Shown: positions 8,883 through 16,614 of the stretch, in pieces
Position numbering within the stretch: the first letter of the stretch is position 1
Layout of the letters: every line of letters begins with the position of its first letter
Source: Variovorax paradoxus
GTDB taxonomy: Bacteria > Pseudomonadota > Gammaproteobacteria > Burkholderiales > Burkholderiaceae_C
DNA: 64,000 nt
Direction of reading: 5' to 3'
Assembly: GCF_024734665.1 (NCBI RefSeq)
Contig: NZ_CP102931.1
Location: forward strand, 6,638,501-6,702,500
The notes under the pieces: model-generated
Database searches by the model: none
What the model saw: only the letters and a program-made list of their open reading frames with translations
What the model was told of the DNA's origin: nothing
Made by a program: the position numbers and the translations under genes

Positions 8883-9608
8883 TCAGGCGGTCTGGATGTC
8901 GGCGGACTGGATGCGCTTGACGCCCTTGGCCGTCATCTGCTTCCACGCCGCGGCCAGCGAGCCGTTGAGGTCGATGCCGCGCGTGGCGTCCTCGATCACG
9001 TAGGCCTCGAAGCCGGCCTTGCGCGCGTCCATCGCGGTCCATGCCACGCAGAAGTCGGTGGCCAGGCCGGTGACGAACACGGTCTTGATGCCGCGCGCCT
9101 TCAGGTAGCCGGCCAGGCCCGTGGCCGTCTTGTGATCGGCTTCCTCGAAGGCCGAGTAGCTGTCCATCTCCTTGTGGAAGCCCTTGCGGATGATCAGTTG
9201 CGCGGTTGGCACCTTCAGCTCCTTGCCAAGCGCGGCGTCTTCAGTGCCCTGCACGCAGTGATCGGGCCAAAGCACCTGCGTGCCGTAGCTGAGCTTGGTG
9301 GTCTCGAAAGGCTTCTTGCCGCTATAGGTGCTTGCGAAGGATGCATGGCCCGCCGTGTGCCAGTCTTGCGTGACGACGATGTTCTGGAACGCGGGCGCCA
9401 GCGCGTTGATGACCGGAATGACTTCATTGCCGCCCTTCACCGCCAGCGTGCCGCCGTCGAGAAAGCAGTTCTGCACGTCGACCACGATCAGCGCGGCCTT
9501 GTCGCCGGGCTTGATCTTGCCCGCCGCGAAGGCGTTGAAACCGACACTGCCGAAGCCGCCGGCCAGCCCCAGGGCGGCGGCGGATTTCACGAGGGTTCTG
9601 CGATGCAT
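8883..9608 (-). CDS. pncA: Exported nicotinamidase (isochorismatase family)
   Basis: A 241-residue isochorismatase-fold hydrolase matching nicotinamidases, which convert nicotinamide to nicotinate and ammonia. The catalytic triad is visible as D44 (VVDVQNCFLDGG), K142 (IIRKGFHKEMDSYS) and C187 (TGLATDFCV). Metal ligands D82, H84 and H88 sit in QDWHTAGHASFA. Ahead of the domain is MHRRTLVKSAAALGLAGGFG, a twin-arginine signal peptide; PncA proteins are usually cytosolic, so this copy is probably periplasmic. ATG 9608 is the start that gives this signal. It lies between livF and a binding-protein gene, as expected if nicotinamide is deamidated outside and nicotinate imported or oxidised. Confidence 0.87.
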   Translation of the reverse strand: MHRRTLVKSAAALGLAGGFGSVGFNAFAAGKIKPGDKAALIVVDVQNCFLDGGTLAVKGGNEVIPVINALAPAFQNIVVTQDWHTAGHASFASTYSGKKPFETTKLSYGTQVLWPDHCVQGTEDAALGKELKVPTAQLIIRKGFHKEMDSYSAFEEADHKTATGLAGYLKARGIKTVFVTGLATDFCVAWTAMDARKAGFEAYVIEDATRGIDLNGSLAAAWKQMTAKGVKRIQSADIQTA

Positions 9609-9639
9609 GGCGTGGACTCCGATGGGTTGAAGGAAAAAC

Positions 9640-10374
9640 TCAAACGCTGAGGTAGGCGCGGCGAACTTCGTCGTTGGCCGCAAGCTCGGCCATGGTGGCG
9701 TGATAGCGGATCTGCCCCTTCTCGAGCACATAGGCGCGGTCGGACACCAGTTCAGCGAAGTGCATGTTCTGCTCCGACAGCAGGATGCTCACGCCCTGCG
9801 CCTTGAGCTCCAGGATCATGTTGGCCATCTGCTCGACGATCACCGGGGCCACGCCCTCGGAAGGCTCGTCGAGCAGCACGAGGTACGGGTTGCCCATGAG
9901 CGTGCGCGCCACGGTCAACATCTGCTGCTCGCCGCCGCTCATGCGTCCGCCGGGGCGGTTGGGCATTTCGCCGAGGTTGGGGAACAGCTTGAACAGGCGC
10001 TCGGGCGTCCACAGCGGCGCGTCGGTGCCGTCGGCCCAGCGGCGCGCGGGCTGCTTGCCGACTTCGAGGTTTTCCATCACGGTGAGGTCGGTGAACACGC
10101 GGCGGTCTTCGGGCACGAAGCCCAGGCCCAGACGCGCAGCGTGGTGCGGTTCGCTCTTCGAGATGTCGTGGCCCAGGAAGCGCACCGCGCCGCGGCGCTT
10201 GGTCAGCATGCCAATCAGCGTCTTCAGCGTGGTCGACTTGCCCGCGCCGTTGCGGCCCATGAGCGCGACCACTTCGCCGCGACGCACTTCGAGGTCGACG
10301 TCATAAAGGATTTGCGCGGCGCCATACCAGGCACACAGGGCCTTGGCCTGCAAAAGGGGTTCGTGTGTGCTCAT
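9640..10374 (-). CDS. livF: Liv-type ABC transporter ATP-binding protein LivF
   Basis: A 244-residue ABC ATPase of the LivF subgroup. It shows Walker A GRNGAGKSTT near residue 40, the signature RMSGGEQQMLTVARTLMGNP, Walker B YLVLLDEPSEGVAPV, and the LivF-type C-terminus ending EVRRAYLSV. It powers import with LivG and the fused permease. ATG 10374 overlaps the livG stop by four bases. The context (nicotinamidase downstream; AA_synth, reductase and nic genes around) suggests the importer handles nicotinate or a pyridine derivative rather than branched-chain amino acids; that is inference. Confidence 0.92.
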   Translation of the reverse strand: MSTHEPLLQAKALCAWYGAAQILYDVDLEVRRGEVVALMGRNGAGKSTTLKTLIGMLTKRRGAVRFLGHDISKSEPHHAARLGLGFVPEDRRVFTDLTVMENLEVGKQPARRWADGTDAPLWTPERLFKLFPNLGEMPNRPGGRMSGGEQQMLTVARTLMGNPYLVLLDEPSEGVAPVIVEQMANMILELKAQGVSILLSEQNMHFAELVSDRAYVLEKGQIRYHATMAELAANDEVRRAYLSV

Positions 10375-11180
10375 GCGGCGACTCCAAGGGCTGCGGCTTT
10401 CTCTGCGATCTTCTCGAATGTCTTGCCGCTGCCGAAGTACACCTCCTGCACCTTCGGGTGGTCGCGGATTTCGAGCGGCTTGCCCTGCGCGATGAGGCGG
10501 CCGCGCGCCAGCACGATCATGCGGTCGGCATATGCGAACACCACGTCCATGCTGTGCTCGGTGAAGAGCACGGCCATGCCGCGTTGAATGACGAGATCCT
10601 TGGTCAGCGCCATGAGCGAGTTGCGCTCCTTGGGCGCCATGCCGGCGGTGGGCTCGTCCATCAGCAGCAGCTTGGGGCTGTTGGCCATCGCAATGGCGAG
10701 CTCGACGCGCTTCACGTCGCCGTACGCCAGCACGCTGCAGGGCCGGTCGGCCTGCGACTTCATGCCGACCTGGTCGAGCAGCGCCAATGCTTCGTCGCGC
10801 TTGTGGTCGGCCGCGCGGCGCCACATCGAGAACAGCTTGCCGTCGTGCGACAGCAGCGCCATTTGCACGTTCTCGACCACGGTGAGCGAGGCGAAGGTTT
10901 CGGCGATCTGGAAGGTACGGCCCACGCCCTGGCGCCAGATGGCGCGCGGCTTCTGGCCCACGAGCTCATGCCCATCGAACAGGATCGAACCCTGGTCGGC
11001 CTTGAGCTGGCCGTTGACCATGTTGAAGGTGGTCGACTTGCCGGCGCCGTTGGGGCCGATGAGGGCGAGCAGTTCGCCGGCGTGCAGCTCGAAGCTGATG
11101 CCGTCGACGGCCTTCACGCCGCCGAAGGACTTGCCGAGGTTCTCGACCTTGAGCAGGGGTGTGTTGGAGGTGGTCGTCAT
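10371..11180 (-). CDS. livG: Liv-type ABC transporter ATP-binding protein LivG
   Basis: A 269-residue ABC ATPase of the LivG subgroup. It shows Walker A GPNGAGKSTTFNMVNGQLKA and Walker B LLLMDEPTAGMAPKERNSLM. The signature is CSVLAYGDVKRVELAIAMAN, where the usual LSYG appears as LAYG. The C-terminal tail (EVYFGSGKTFEKIAEKAAAL) is longer than in typical LivG. Start ATG 11180 overlaps the permease stop by four bases, and its own stop overlaps the livF start, so permease, livG and livF are translationally coupled. It should act with livF as the ATPase heterodimer of the importer. Confidence 0.92.
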   Translation of the reverse strand: MTTTSNTPLLKVENLGKSFGGVKAVDGISFELHAGELLALIGPNGAGKSTTFNMVNGQLKADQGSILFDGHELVGQKPRAIWRQGVGRTFQIAETFASLTVVENVQMALLSHDGKLFSMWRRAADHKRDEALALLDQVGMKSQADRPCSVLAYGDVKRVELAIAMANSPKLLLMDEPTAGMAPKERNSLMALTKDLVIQRGMAVLFTEHSMDVVFAYADRMIVLARGRLIAQGKPLEIRDHPKVQEVYFGSGKTFEKIAEKAAALGVAA

Positions 11181-13111
11181 GCCTTGGCCTCCTTCGCCTC
11201 GGCGGCCACAGGCGCCGCATCGGGCTTGGCGCGGCGCAGCAGCTTGTCGGTCAGCTGCTTCGCAAAGCCTGCAATGCCCTGCGGGAACAGCAGCACGAGG
11301 ATCAGGATGATGGCGCCGAGCGTCGCGCGCCAGTAGTCGGTGTTGCGCGCCACGGTGTCGTGCAGCCAGCTGAAGGTGACGGCGCCGACCACCGGCCCGG
11401 CCAGCGTCTGGATACCGCCCAGCAGCACCATCACCAGCCCGTCGACCGACTTGTCGACGCTCAGGCTCTCTGGCGAGATGCTGCCCTTGGAGAAGGCGTA
11501 GAGCGAACCGGCCAGCCCGGCCGCGGCGCCCGCGACGACGAAGGCCGTCCATTGCATGCGCTTGACGTCGATGCCGATGGCGTCGGCGCGCAGCACCGAG
11601 TCGCGGCCCGCGCGCAATGCATAGCCGAAGGGCGAGAACAGCACGCGGCGCAGCATCATGACGCCGGCAGCCACCAGCACCAGCGTGAGCCAGTAGTAGG
11701 TGCGCTTGTCCGACAGCCATTCCGACGGCCACACGCCCGTGAGGCCGTTGCTGCCGCCGGTGAACGAATCCCACTGGTAGACGACAGCCCAGGTGATCTG
11801 CGCGAAGGCCAGCGTGAGCATGGCCAGGTACACGCCAGACAGCCGCACCGCGAACCAGCCGTAGACGAAGGCGCCGATGGCCGCGACCAGCGGGGCCACG
11901 ATGAGCGCGACTTCCATCGGCAAACCGCTGGAGCGCACCAGCAGCGCGGCGCCATAAGCCCCGAGGCCGAAGTAGGCGGCATGGCCGAACGAGTGCATGC
12001 CGGCCGGGCCCATGATGAAGTGCAGGCTGGCAGCGAACAGCGCGGCAATCAGCAGGTCGATCATCAGCACCGTGGTGTAGGGCGAATCGGCGGTGAGCAG
12101 CGGCATCGCCATGAGCACCACGCCCAGCGCGGCGACCAGCCACAGGTAGCCCTTGCTCGCGCGGCGCAGCGGCTCCTCGGCCATGCCCACGTAGCGGCTC
12201 GGTGCCTGTGGCCGGCCGAACAGGCCCCACGGGCGCCACACCAGCACGATGGCCATGACGATGAAGTCAACCACCAGCGTGAGCTTCGAGAAAGACACGC
12301 TGTAGCCGAAGATTTCCACCACGCCGAGCCAGATGCACACGGCCTTGATCTCGGAGATCAGCAGCGCCGCCGCATAAGCGCCCGGAATGGAGCCCATGCC
12401 GCCCACCACCACGACCACGAAGGCTGCGCCGATGGTGTTGAGGTCCATCGCGAGCGTGGCCGGCTCGCGCGGCAGCTGCAGCGCACCGCCCAGGCCCGCG
12501 AGCATCGCGCCGAGTGCGAACACCGCGGTGAAGAGCCAGGCCTGGTTCACGCCCAGCGCGCTGACCATCTCGCGGTCTTGCGTGGCGGCACGCACCAGCG
12601 TGCCCCAGCGGGTGCGCGTGAGCAGCAGCCACATGAGGCCGAGCACGACCGGGCCGACGACGATCAAGAACAGGTCGTAGGTCGGAAACTGCCGGCCCAG
12701 GATTTCGACCGAGCCCGACAGGCCCGGAGCACGCGGCCCGAGCAGTTCGTCAGGCCCCCAGATGTAGAGCACCGCGTCCTTGATGACAAGGACCAGTGCG
12801 AAGGTCGCCAGCAGCTGGAACAGCTCGGGCGACTTGTAGATGCGGCGCAGCAGCACCATCTCGATCAGCGCGCCGAGAATGCCGACCGCGAGCGCGGAAA
12901 TCACCAGCGCGGGCCAGAAGCCCATGCCGCCGCCGAGCTTCTCGACCAGCGTGTAGGCCAGGTAGATGCCGACCATGAAGAAGGAGCCATGCGCAAAGTT
13001 GACGATGCGCGTGACGCCGAAGATCAACGAAAGGCCGGCCCCCACGAGGAACAGCGACGAAGCCGACGACAGCCCGGTGAGGAACTGAAGCAGCAGGGAC
13101 GAGAGGCTCAT
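11177..13111 (-). CDS. Fused Liv-type ABC permease (LivH-LivM)
   Basis: A 644-residue membrane protein combining the two permeases that are usually separate. The N-terminal half is LivH-like (GAGLSLIFGVTRIVNFAHGS; GGMGSIPGAYAAALLISEIK). After a hydrophilic joint near residue 335 the C-terminal half is LivM-like (GPAGMHSFGHAAYFGLGAYG; VVGAVTFSWLHDTV). Fourteen or more membrane segments are expected. Fusion permeases of this kind are known in betaproteobacterial aromatic-acid importers. It lies 30 bp downstream of the second binding-protein gene. The C-terminal 30 residues are charged and Ala-rich, probably cytoplasmic. Confidence 0.9.
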   Translation of the reverse strand: MSLSSLLLQFLTGLSSASSLFLVGAGLSLIFGVTRIVNFAHGSFFMVGIYLAYTLVEKLGGGMGFWPALVISALAVGILGALIEMVLLRRIYKSPELFQLLATFALVLVIKDAVLYIWGPDELLGPRAPGLSGSVEILGRQFPTYDLFLIVVGPVVLGLMWLLLTRTRWGTLVRAATQDREMVSALGVNQAWLFTAVFALGAMLAGLGGALQLPREPATLAMDLNTIGAAFVVVVVGGMGSIPGAYAAALLISEIKAVCIWLGVVEIFGYSVSFSKLTLVVDFIVMAIVLVWRPWGLFGRPQAPSRYVGMAEEPLRRASKGYLWLVAALGVVLMAMPLLTADSPYTTVLMIDLLIAALFAASLHFIMGPAGMHSFGHAAYFGLGAYGAALLVRSSGLPMEVALIVAPLVAAIGAFVYGWFAVRLSGVYLAMLTLAFAQITWAVVYQWDSFTGGSNGLTGVWPSEWLSDKRTYYWLTLVLVAAGVMMLRRVLFSPFGYALRAGRDSVLRADAIGIDVKRMQWTAFVVAGAAAGLAGSLYAFSKGSISPESLSVDKSVDGLVMVLLGGIQTLAGPVVGAVTFSWLHDTVARNTDYWRATLGAIILILVLLFPQGIAGFAKQLTDKLLRRAKPDAAPVAAEAKEAKA

Positions 13112-13141
13112 GGGTGCAAGCGTTCCGAAAAAGGATCAGGG

Positions 13142-14347
13142 TCAGTCGGCGGCGCGCGACTTCTTCACGTCGGCGGCGGAGGGCTGGAACTTGGCGCCGT
13201 CGAAGTAGGTGTAGTCGACCATCACGCCCTTGCCGTTCTCGTTCTTCGTCTTGCCGACGAAGGCGCCCATGGTGGACTGGTGGTCTTCGGCGCGGTAGCT
13301 GATCTTGCCGAAGGGCGTGTCGACCTGCAGGCCCTTGAAGGCTTCGAGGAGCTTCGGCGTTTCGGTGCTCTTGGCCTTGGCGGCGCCGGCCGCGACCGAC
13401 TTGATCATGCTGTAGCCAACCACCGAGCCGAGGCGCGGATAGTCGTTGTACTTGGCGTGGTACGCGAGGAAGAAGGCCTTGTGCTCGGGCGTCTGGATGC
13501 CGTACCAGGGGTAGCCGGTCACGATCCAGCCGTTGGGCGTTTCGTCCTTCAGCGGGTCGAGGTACTCGGGCTCGCCGGTCAGCACGCTGACGACCGCGCG
13601 GTCCTTGAACAGGCCGCGGGTGTTGCCTTCGCGCACGAACTTCGAGAGGTCTGCGCCGAAGAGCACGTTGAAGATCGCGTCGGGCTTGGCATCGGCCAGC
13701 GCCTGGGCGACGGCGCCCGCATCGACCTTGCCGAGCGGCGGCGCCTGTTCGGCGACGAACTCGACGTCGGGCTGCGCGGCCTTCAGCAGCGTCTTGAAGG
13801 CGGCCACGGCCGACTGGCCGTATTCGTAGTTGGGGTACACGACGGCCCAGCGCTTCTTCTTGAGCTTGACAGCCTCGGGCACGAGCATGGCGGCCTGCAT
13901 GTAGGTGCCGGGACGCAGGCGGTAGGTGTATTCGTTGCCGCCCTGCCAGGTCATCTTGTCGGTCAGCGGTTCGCCGGCCAGGAAGAAGATTTTCTTCTGC
14001 TTGGCGAAGTCGGCCACGGCCAGGCCGGTGTTCGACAGGAAGGTGCCGGTGAGCACGTCGATCTTCTCGCGCGCCACCAGCTCTTCGGCCACGCGCACGG
14101 CGTCGCCGGGGTTGGCGTTGTCGTCGCGCGTGATGAGCTCGATCTTCTTTCCGTTCACGCCGCCCTTGGCGTTGATTTCTTCGACAGCCAACTCCATGCC
14201 CTTCTTGTAGGGCTCGAGGAAGGCGGGCTGGGCCTTGTAGCTGTTGACCTCGCCGATCTTGATCACGCCCTGCGCGTGCGCGGGAACGAGAGCAGTGGTC
14301 AACGCAGCGAGGGCCGCGGCGCTGAAGACGTGACGCAATGGGTTCAT
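13142..14347 (-). CDS. ABC transporter substrate-binding protein (Liv/peripla_BP_6 type)
   Basis: A 401-residue periplasmic binding protein with a Sec signal peptide (MNPLRHVFSAAALAALTTAL, cleavage after AHAQ). The mature domain begins GVIKIGEVNSYKAQPAFLEP and includes NAKGGVNGKKIELITRDDNA, the standard fold of branched-chain amino acid and aromatic-acid binding proteins. ATG 14347 is the only start that gives the signal sequence. It is directly upstream of the fused permease and is probably its cognate binding protein, while the Tat-exported paralogue at 7678-8838 would be an alternative partner. The ligand is unknown; by context, nicotinate or a catabolite. Confidence 0.9.
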   Translation of the reverse strand: MNPLRHVFSAAALAALTTALVPAHAQGVIKIGEVNSYKAQPAFLEPYKKGMELAVEEINAKGGVNGKKIELITRDDNANPGDAVRVAEELVAREKIDVLTGTFLSNTGLAVADFAKQKKIFFLAGEPLTDKMTWQGGNEYTYRLRPGTYMQAAMLVPEAVKLKKKRWAVVYPNYEYGQSAVAAFKTLLKAAQPDVEFVAEQAPPLGKVDAGAVAQALADAKPDAIFNVLFGADLSKFVREGNTRGLFKDRAVVSVLTGEPEYLDPLKDETPNGWIVTGYPWYGIQTPEHKAFFLAYHAKYNDYPRLGSVVGYSMIKSVAAGAAKAKSTETPKLLEAFKGLQVDTPFGKISYRAEDHQSTMGAFVGKTKNENGKGVMVDYTYFDGAKFQPSAADVKKSRAAD

Positions 14348-14414
14348 GGGGAAAGCTCCTTGAGATCGAATGAGGAAAGAAAACACCGTGATTGGGCGAG
14401 GGCGAAAGACAGCG

Positions 14415-14999
14415 TCAGCGAAGACCGTCTTCGCCCTTGATTTCATGGGCCTGCAGGCCGCCGATGCGCGGCAGCGGACGGCCGCTGTCGGTGACGGCAA
14501 CCGCCACCACGATCTCGTTGGCGCGCGGCGCGTCGCTTACGCGGGCTTCGATCGCGTCGAAATGGCTGCGCACGAAGGCTGCGTCTTTATGGCCCAGCGG
14601 CACGTCGATGGCGGTGCCCAGCGTGCCCTGCTTCTTGGCCGAAGGCACGAGCGCCGCGCCCTTCTCGACTGCAACGCGCAGCGGCGCGCCCAGCTTGGGA
14701 TGCAGGATGGCGGCGGCGTGTTCGAGCTCGCCGCGCTCGCCGACGATGGCGGCCTTGCCATAGCTTTGCGCCTGGCCGGGCTCGATGCCCAGCGCCTTCA
14801 CTGCCTTCTGGCCGAGCAGCGCGCCGAGCTCTTCGCCGATGGCGATCAGTTCGTCGAGGTTCTCGCTGTAGCGGCCGGCGTACGGGTTCTCGATCACGGC
14901 GATGGCAACGGCGCGGCGCGTGGGCGGCGTGACGTCCTTACCCATTTCCTTGCGGGTTTCATCGACCTGGATGACGAGCTTGCGGATGTTGGCGGTCAT
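14415..14999 (-). CDS. AA_synth-family protein (first of two paralogues)
   Basis: A 194-residue soluble protein of the 'amino acid synthesis' family (PF06684 by recollection), whose biochemical role is not established. Visible features are VAIAVIENPYAGRYSENLDE, SYGKAAIVGERGELEHAAAI and KKQGTLGTAIDVPLGHKDAA, all shared in position with the paralogue at 15032-15673. No signal peptide or membrane segment is seen. It lies between that paralogue and the binding-protein gene at 13142-14347 in what looks like one operon led by the 6-hydroxynicotinate reductase gene. That makes a role in pyridine ring catabolism the working hypothesis. Confidence 0.75.
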   Translation of the reverse strand: MTANIRKLVIQVDETRKEMGKDVTPPTRRAVAIAVIENPYAGRYSENLDELIAIGEELGALLGQKAVKALGIEPGQAQSYGKAAIVGERGELEHAAAILHPKLGAPLRVAVEKGAALVPSAKKQGTLGTAIDVPLGHKDAAFVRSHFDAIEARVSDAPRANEIVVAVAVTDSGRPLPRIGGLQAHEIKGEDGLR

Positions 15000-15031
15000 G
15001 TTCTGTATTCCTTGTCTTGTCTCTGTGCGGG

Positions 15032-15673
15032 TCAGCGCAGGCCGTCCCACTTGCTGATGTTCTCTGCGAGCAGGCCGCCGACGCGGGCATGCACGCGGTA
15101 GCCGGTGCTCATCGCGAGGATGAAGACGATCTCGTCCGCAGCCGGCGCGCCGGGCACGCGCACCTCGATGGCGTCGAACTGGCCGCGCACGTAGCTGGCG
15201 TTGATGTTGGTCAGCGGCACGTCGAGCGCGGCGCCGGGCGGGCCGACCTTCTTGGTCGAGGGCACGATCGACAGCGCGTTGCCGGGCTGGCCGGTTTTCT
15301 CTTCGGCCTTGCCTGCGGTGTAGGCGACGCGGCTGCCCTTCCAGCCGAGCAGCTCGCGCATTGCGTAGCCACCGGGCACGTGCCACAGCGCGCCGTGCTC
15401 CAGCTCGCCGTCGGCGCCGACGATGGCGCCCTTGCCGTAGGTGGCAATGCGCTCGAGCGGCACGTCCATGGCGGCGTGCAGCTTGTGTGCCATGTCGACG
15501 CCCACAGGGTCGAGCAGCGCCATCATCGGAAGGATGTCGGGCTCGTAGCGGCCGGCGAACGGATTGGTCAGCACCGCGCCGATGGCACCGCGCACCAGCG
15601 GCGTTGCGGCACGCGGTCCGAACTCGTGGTGGATGTGCTCGACATGGGTGAAGACGCGTCGGATTTCGATCAT
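15032..15673 (-). CDS. AA_synth-family protein (second of two paralogues)
   Basis: A 213-residue soluble protein related along its whole length to the one at 14415-14999. The matching segments are VLTNPFAGRYEPDILPMMAL, TYGKGAIVGADGELEHGALW and TKKVGPPGAALDVPLTNINA, followed by YVRGQFDAIEVRVPGAPAAD. The duplicates are 32 bp apart and transcribed together, so they may form a hetero-oligomer or act in succession. The function of the family is unknown. It sits 21 bp downstream of the UPF0280 gene. No secretion signal is seen. Confidence 0.75.
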   Translation of the reverse strand: MIEIRRVFTHVEHIHHEFGPRAATPLVRGAIGAVLTNPFAGRYEPDILPMMALLDPVGVDMAHKLHAAMDVPLERIATYGKGAIVGADGELEHGALWHVPGGYAMRELLGWKGSRVAYTAGKAEEKTGQPGNALSIVPSTKKVGPPGAALDVPLTNINASYVRGQFDAIEVRVPGAPAADEIVFILAMSTGYRVHARVGGLLAENISKWDGLR

Positions 15674-15694
15674 GAAAAAGAACCTTGCTTTTCG

Positions 15695-16612
15695 TTAAGC
15701 AAATACTGAACCAACTGCTTTCGGCAGCTCGGTCTTGAGCGCCTTCGAGCATAAGGGTTCGACAAGTCGCCACTGCCCCTGACAAACGAGTAGAGCGGCC
15801 CACACAAGCCCGCCTTTTTGCAGGACCTTGGCGCACACCACGCCCGTATCGAGTGCGCTGCGCACCTGCCCGGGGGCCAGCGTGGGTACGTCGACGGTGA
15901 CGAGGGTGTCGCCGAGGTCGCTGTCGTCCTTGCATTCGTTCGCGGGGCGGCGCGCGATGGCCGCGTCGTCCACATCGACGGCGTTGGCGATCACTGTCGC
16001 CGCCGCATCGGCCTGCGCTGCAGTGGCGGCCAGGACCGTCACGCTGTCGGCGATGCCCAGCGAAAAGCTGCGTCCGCGCCAGCCGCTGGTGGCGACGCCG
16101 CGCACGGGCTGGTCCGCGCGCAGCTCGAACTGGCCGTCGGTGGTGAGGATGCCGCTGCCACCATCGACATGATTGCGCCAGTCGAAGCGCGCGAGGTCGG
16201 CGAACACGCCCACGCGCGCGGACTGGCCGGGCGCGAGGTGCAGCGCGATGTCGCCGCCGTTGTTGATCCATGCGCGCTCGATGCCGGGGCGTTCGTAGAA
16301 AGCGATCAGCTCCTGCGCGACCGAGCCGGCCACCGCCGCCATCGGCGTGATGAACATCGGCGAGAACGCGGCGCAGGCGTCCCACATGCGGCGCGCCACC
16401 ACATTGCGCGGACGCATCTTGTCGGTGACGGGCAGGCGCAGCAGCGGCAACTCGCGCACCAGTTCGTCGAGCACATGGACGAAGCGCGCCCACGCGGCGT
16501 CGTGCGCGGCCGCGACGGCGTACGGGTCGCCATGCGCCTCGGCCACGATGTCGATCGGGCCGTGGTTGAAATGCCAGCGGTTCTGATCGAGCGCTGTGCG
16601 TTGGGCGGACAT
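15695..16612 (-). CDS. UPF0280 family protein (ApbE-like)
   Basis: A 305-residue soluble protein of the UPF0280 family, which belongs to the ApbE (FAD:protein FMN transferase) superfamily as far as I recall. It shows FSPMFITPMAAVAGSVAQEL, AWINNGGDIALHLAPGQSAR and the pattern SGWRGRSFSLGIADSVTVLA, resembling ApbE core segments (ApbE enzymes have a comparable N-x-GGD motif). Start ATG 16612 lies only 2 bp past the 6-hydroxynicotinate reductase stop, so the two are tightly coupled. Because the E. barkeri reductase has a covalently bound flavin, this protein is a candidate for attaching it. No lipoprotein signal is present, unlike classical ApbE, so it would act in the cytoplasm. Confidence 0.8.
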   Translation of the reverse strand: MSAQRTALDQNRWHFNHGPIDIVAEAHGDPYAVAAAHDAAWARFVHVLDELVRELPLLRLPVTDKMRPRNVVARRMWDACAAFSPMFITPMAAVAGSVAQELIAFYERPGIERAWINNGGDIALHLAPGQSARVGVFADLARFDWRNHVDGGSGILTTDGQFELRADQPVRGVATSGWRGRSFSLGIADSVTVLAATAAQADAAATVIANAVDVDDAAIARRPANECKDDSDLGDTLVTVDVPTLAPGQVRSALDTGVVCAKVLQKGGLVWAALLVCQGQWRLVEPLCSKALKTELPKAVGSVFA

Positions 16613-16614
16613 GA

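Noticed and set aside
11159..14440. A 1093-codon plus-strand open frame antisense to the Liv permease and binding-protein genes
   Set aside because: It lies entirely opposite well-recognised genes, encodes His/Arg/Gln-rich low-complexity protein, and is the expected mirror of high-GC codon third positions.
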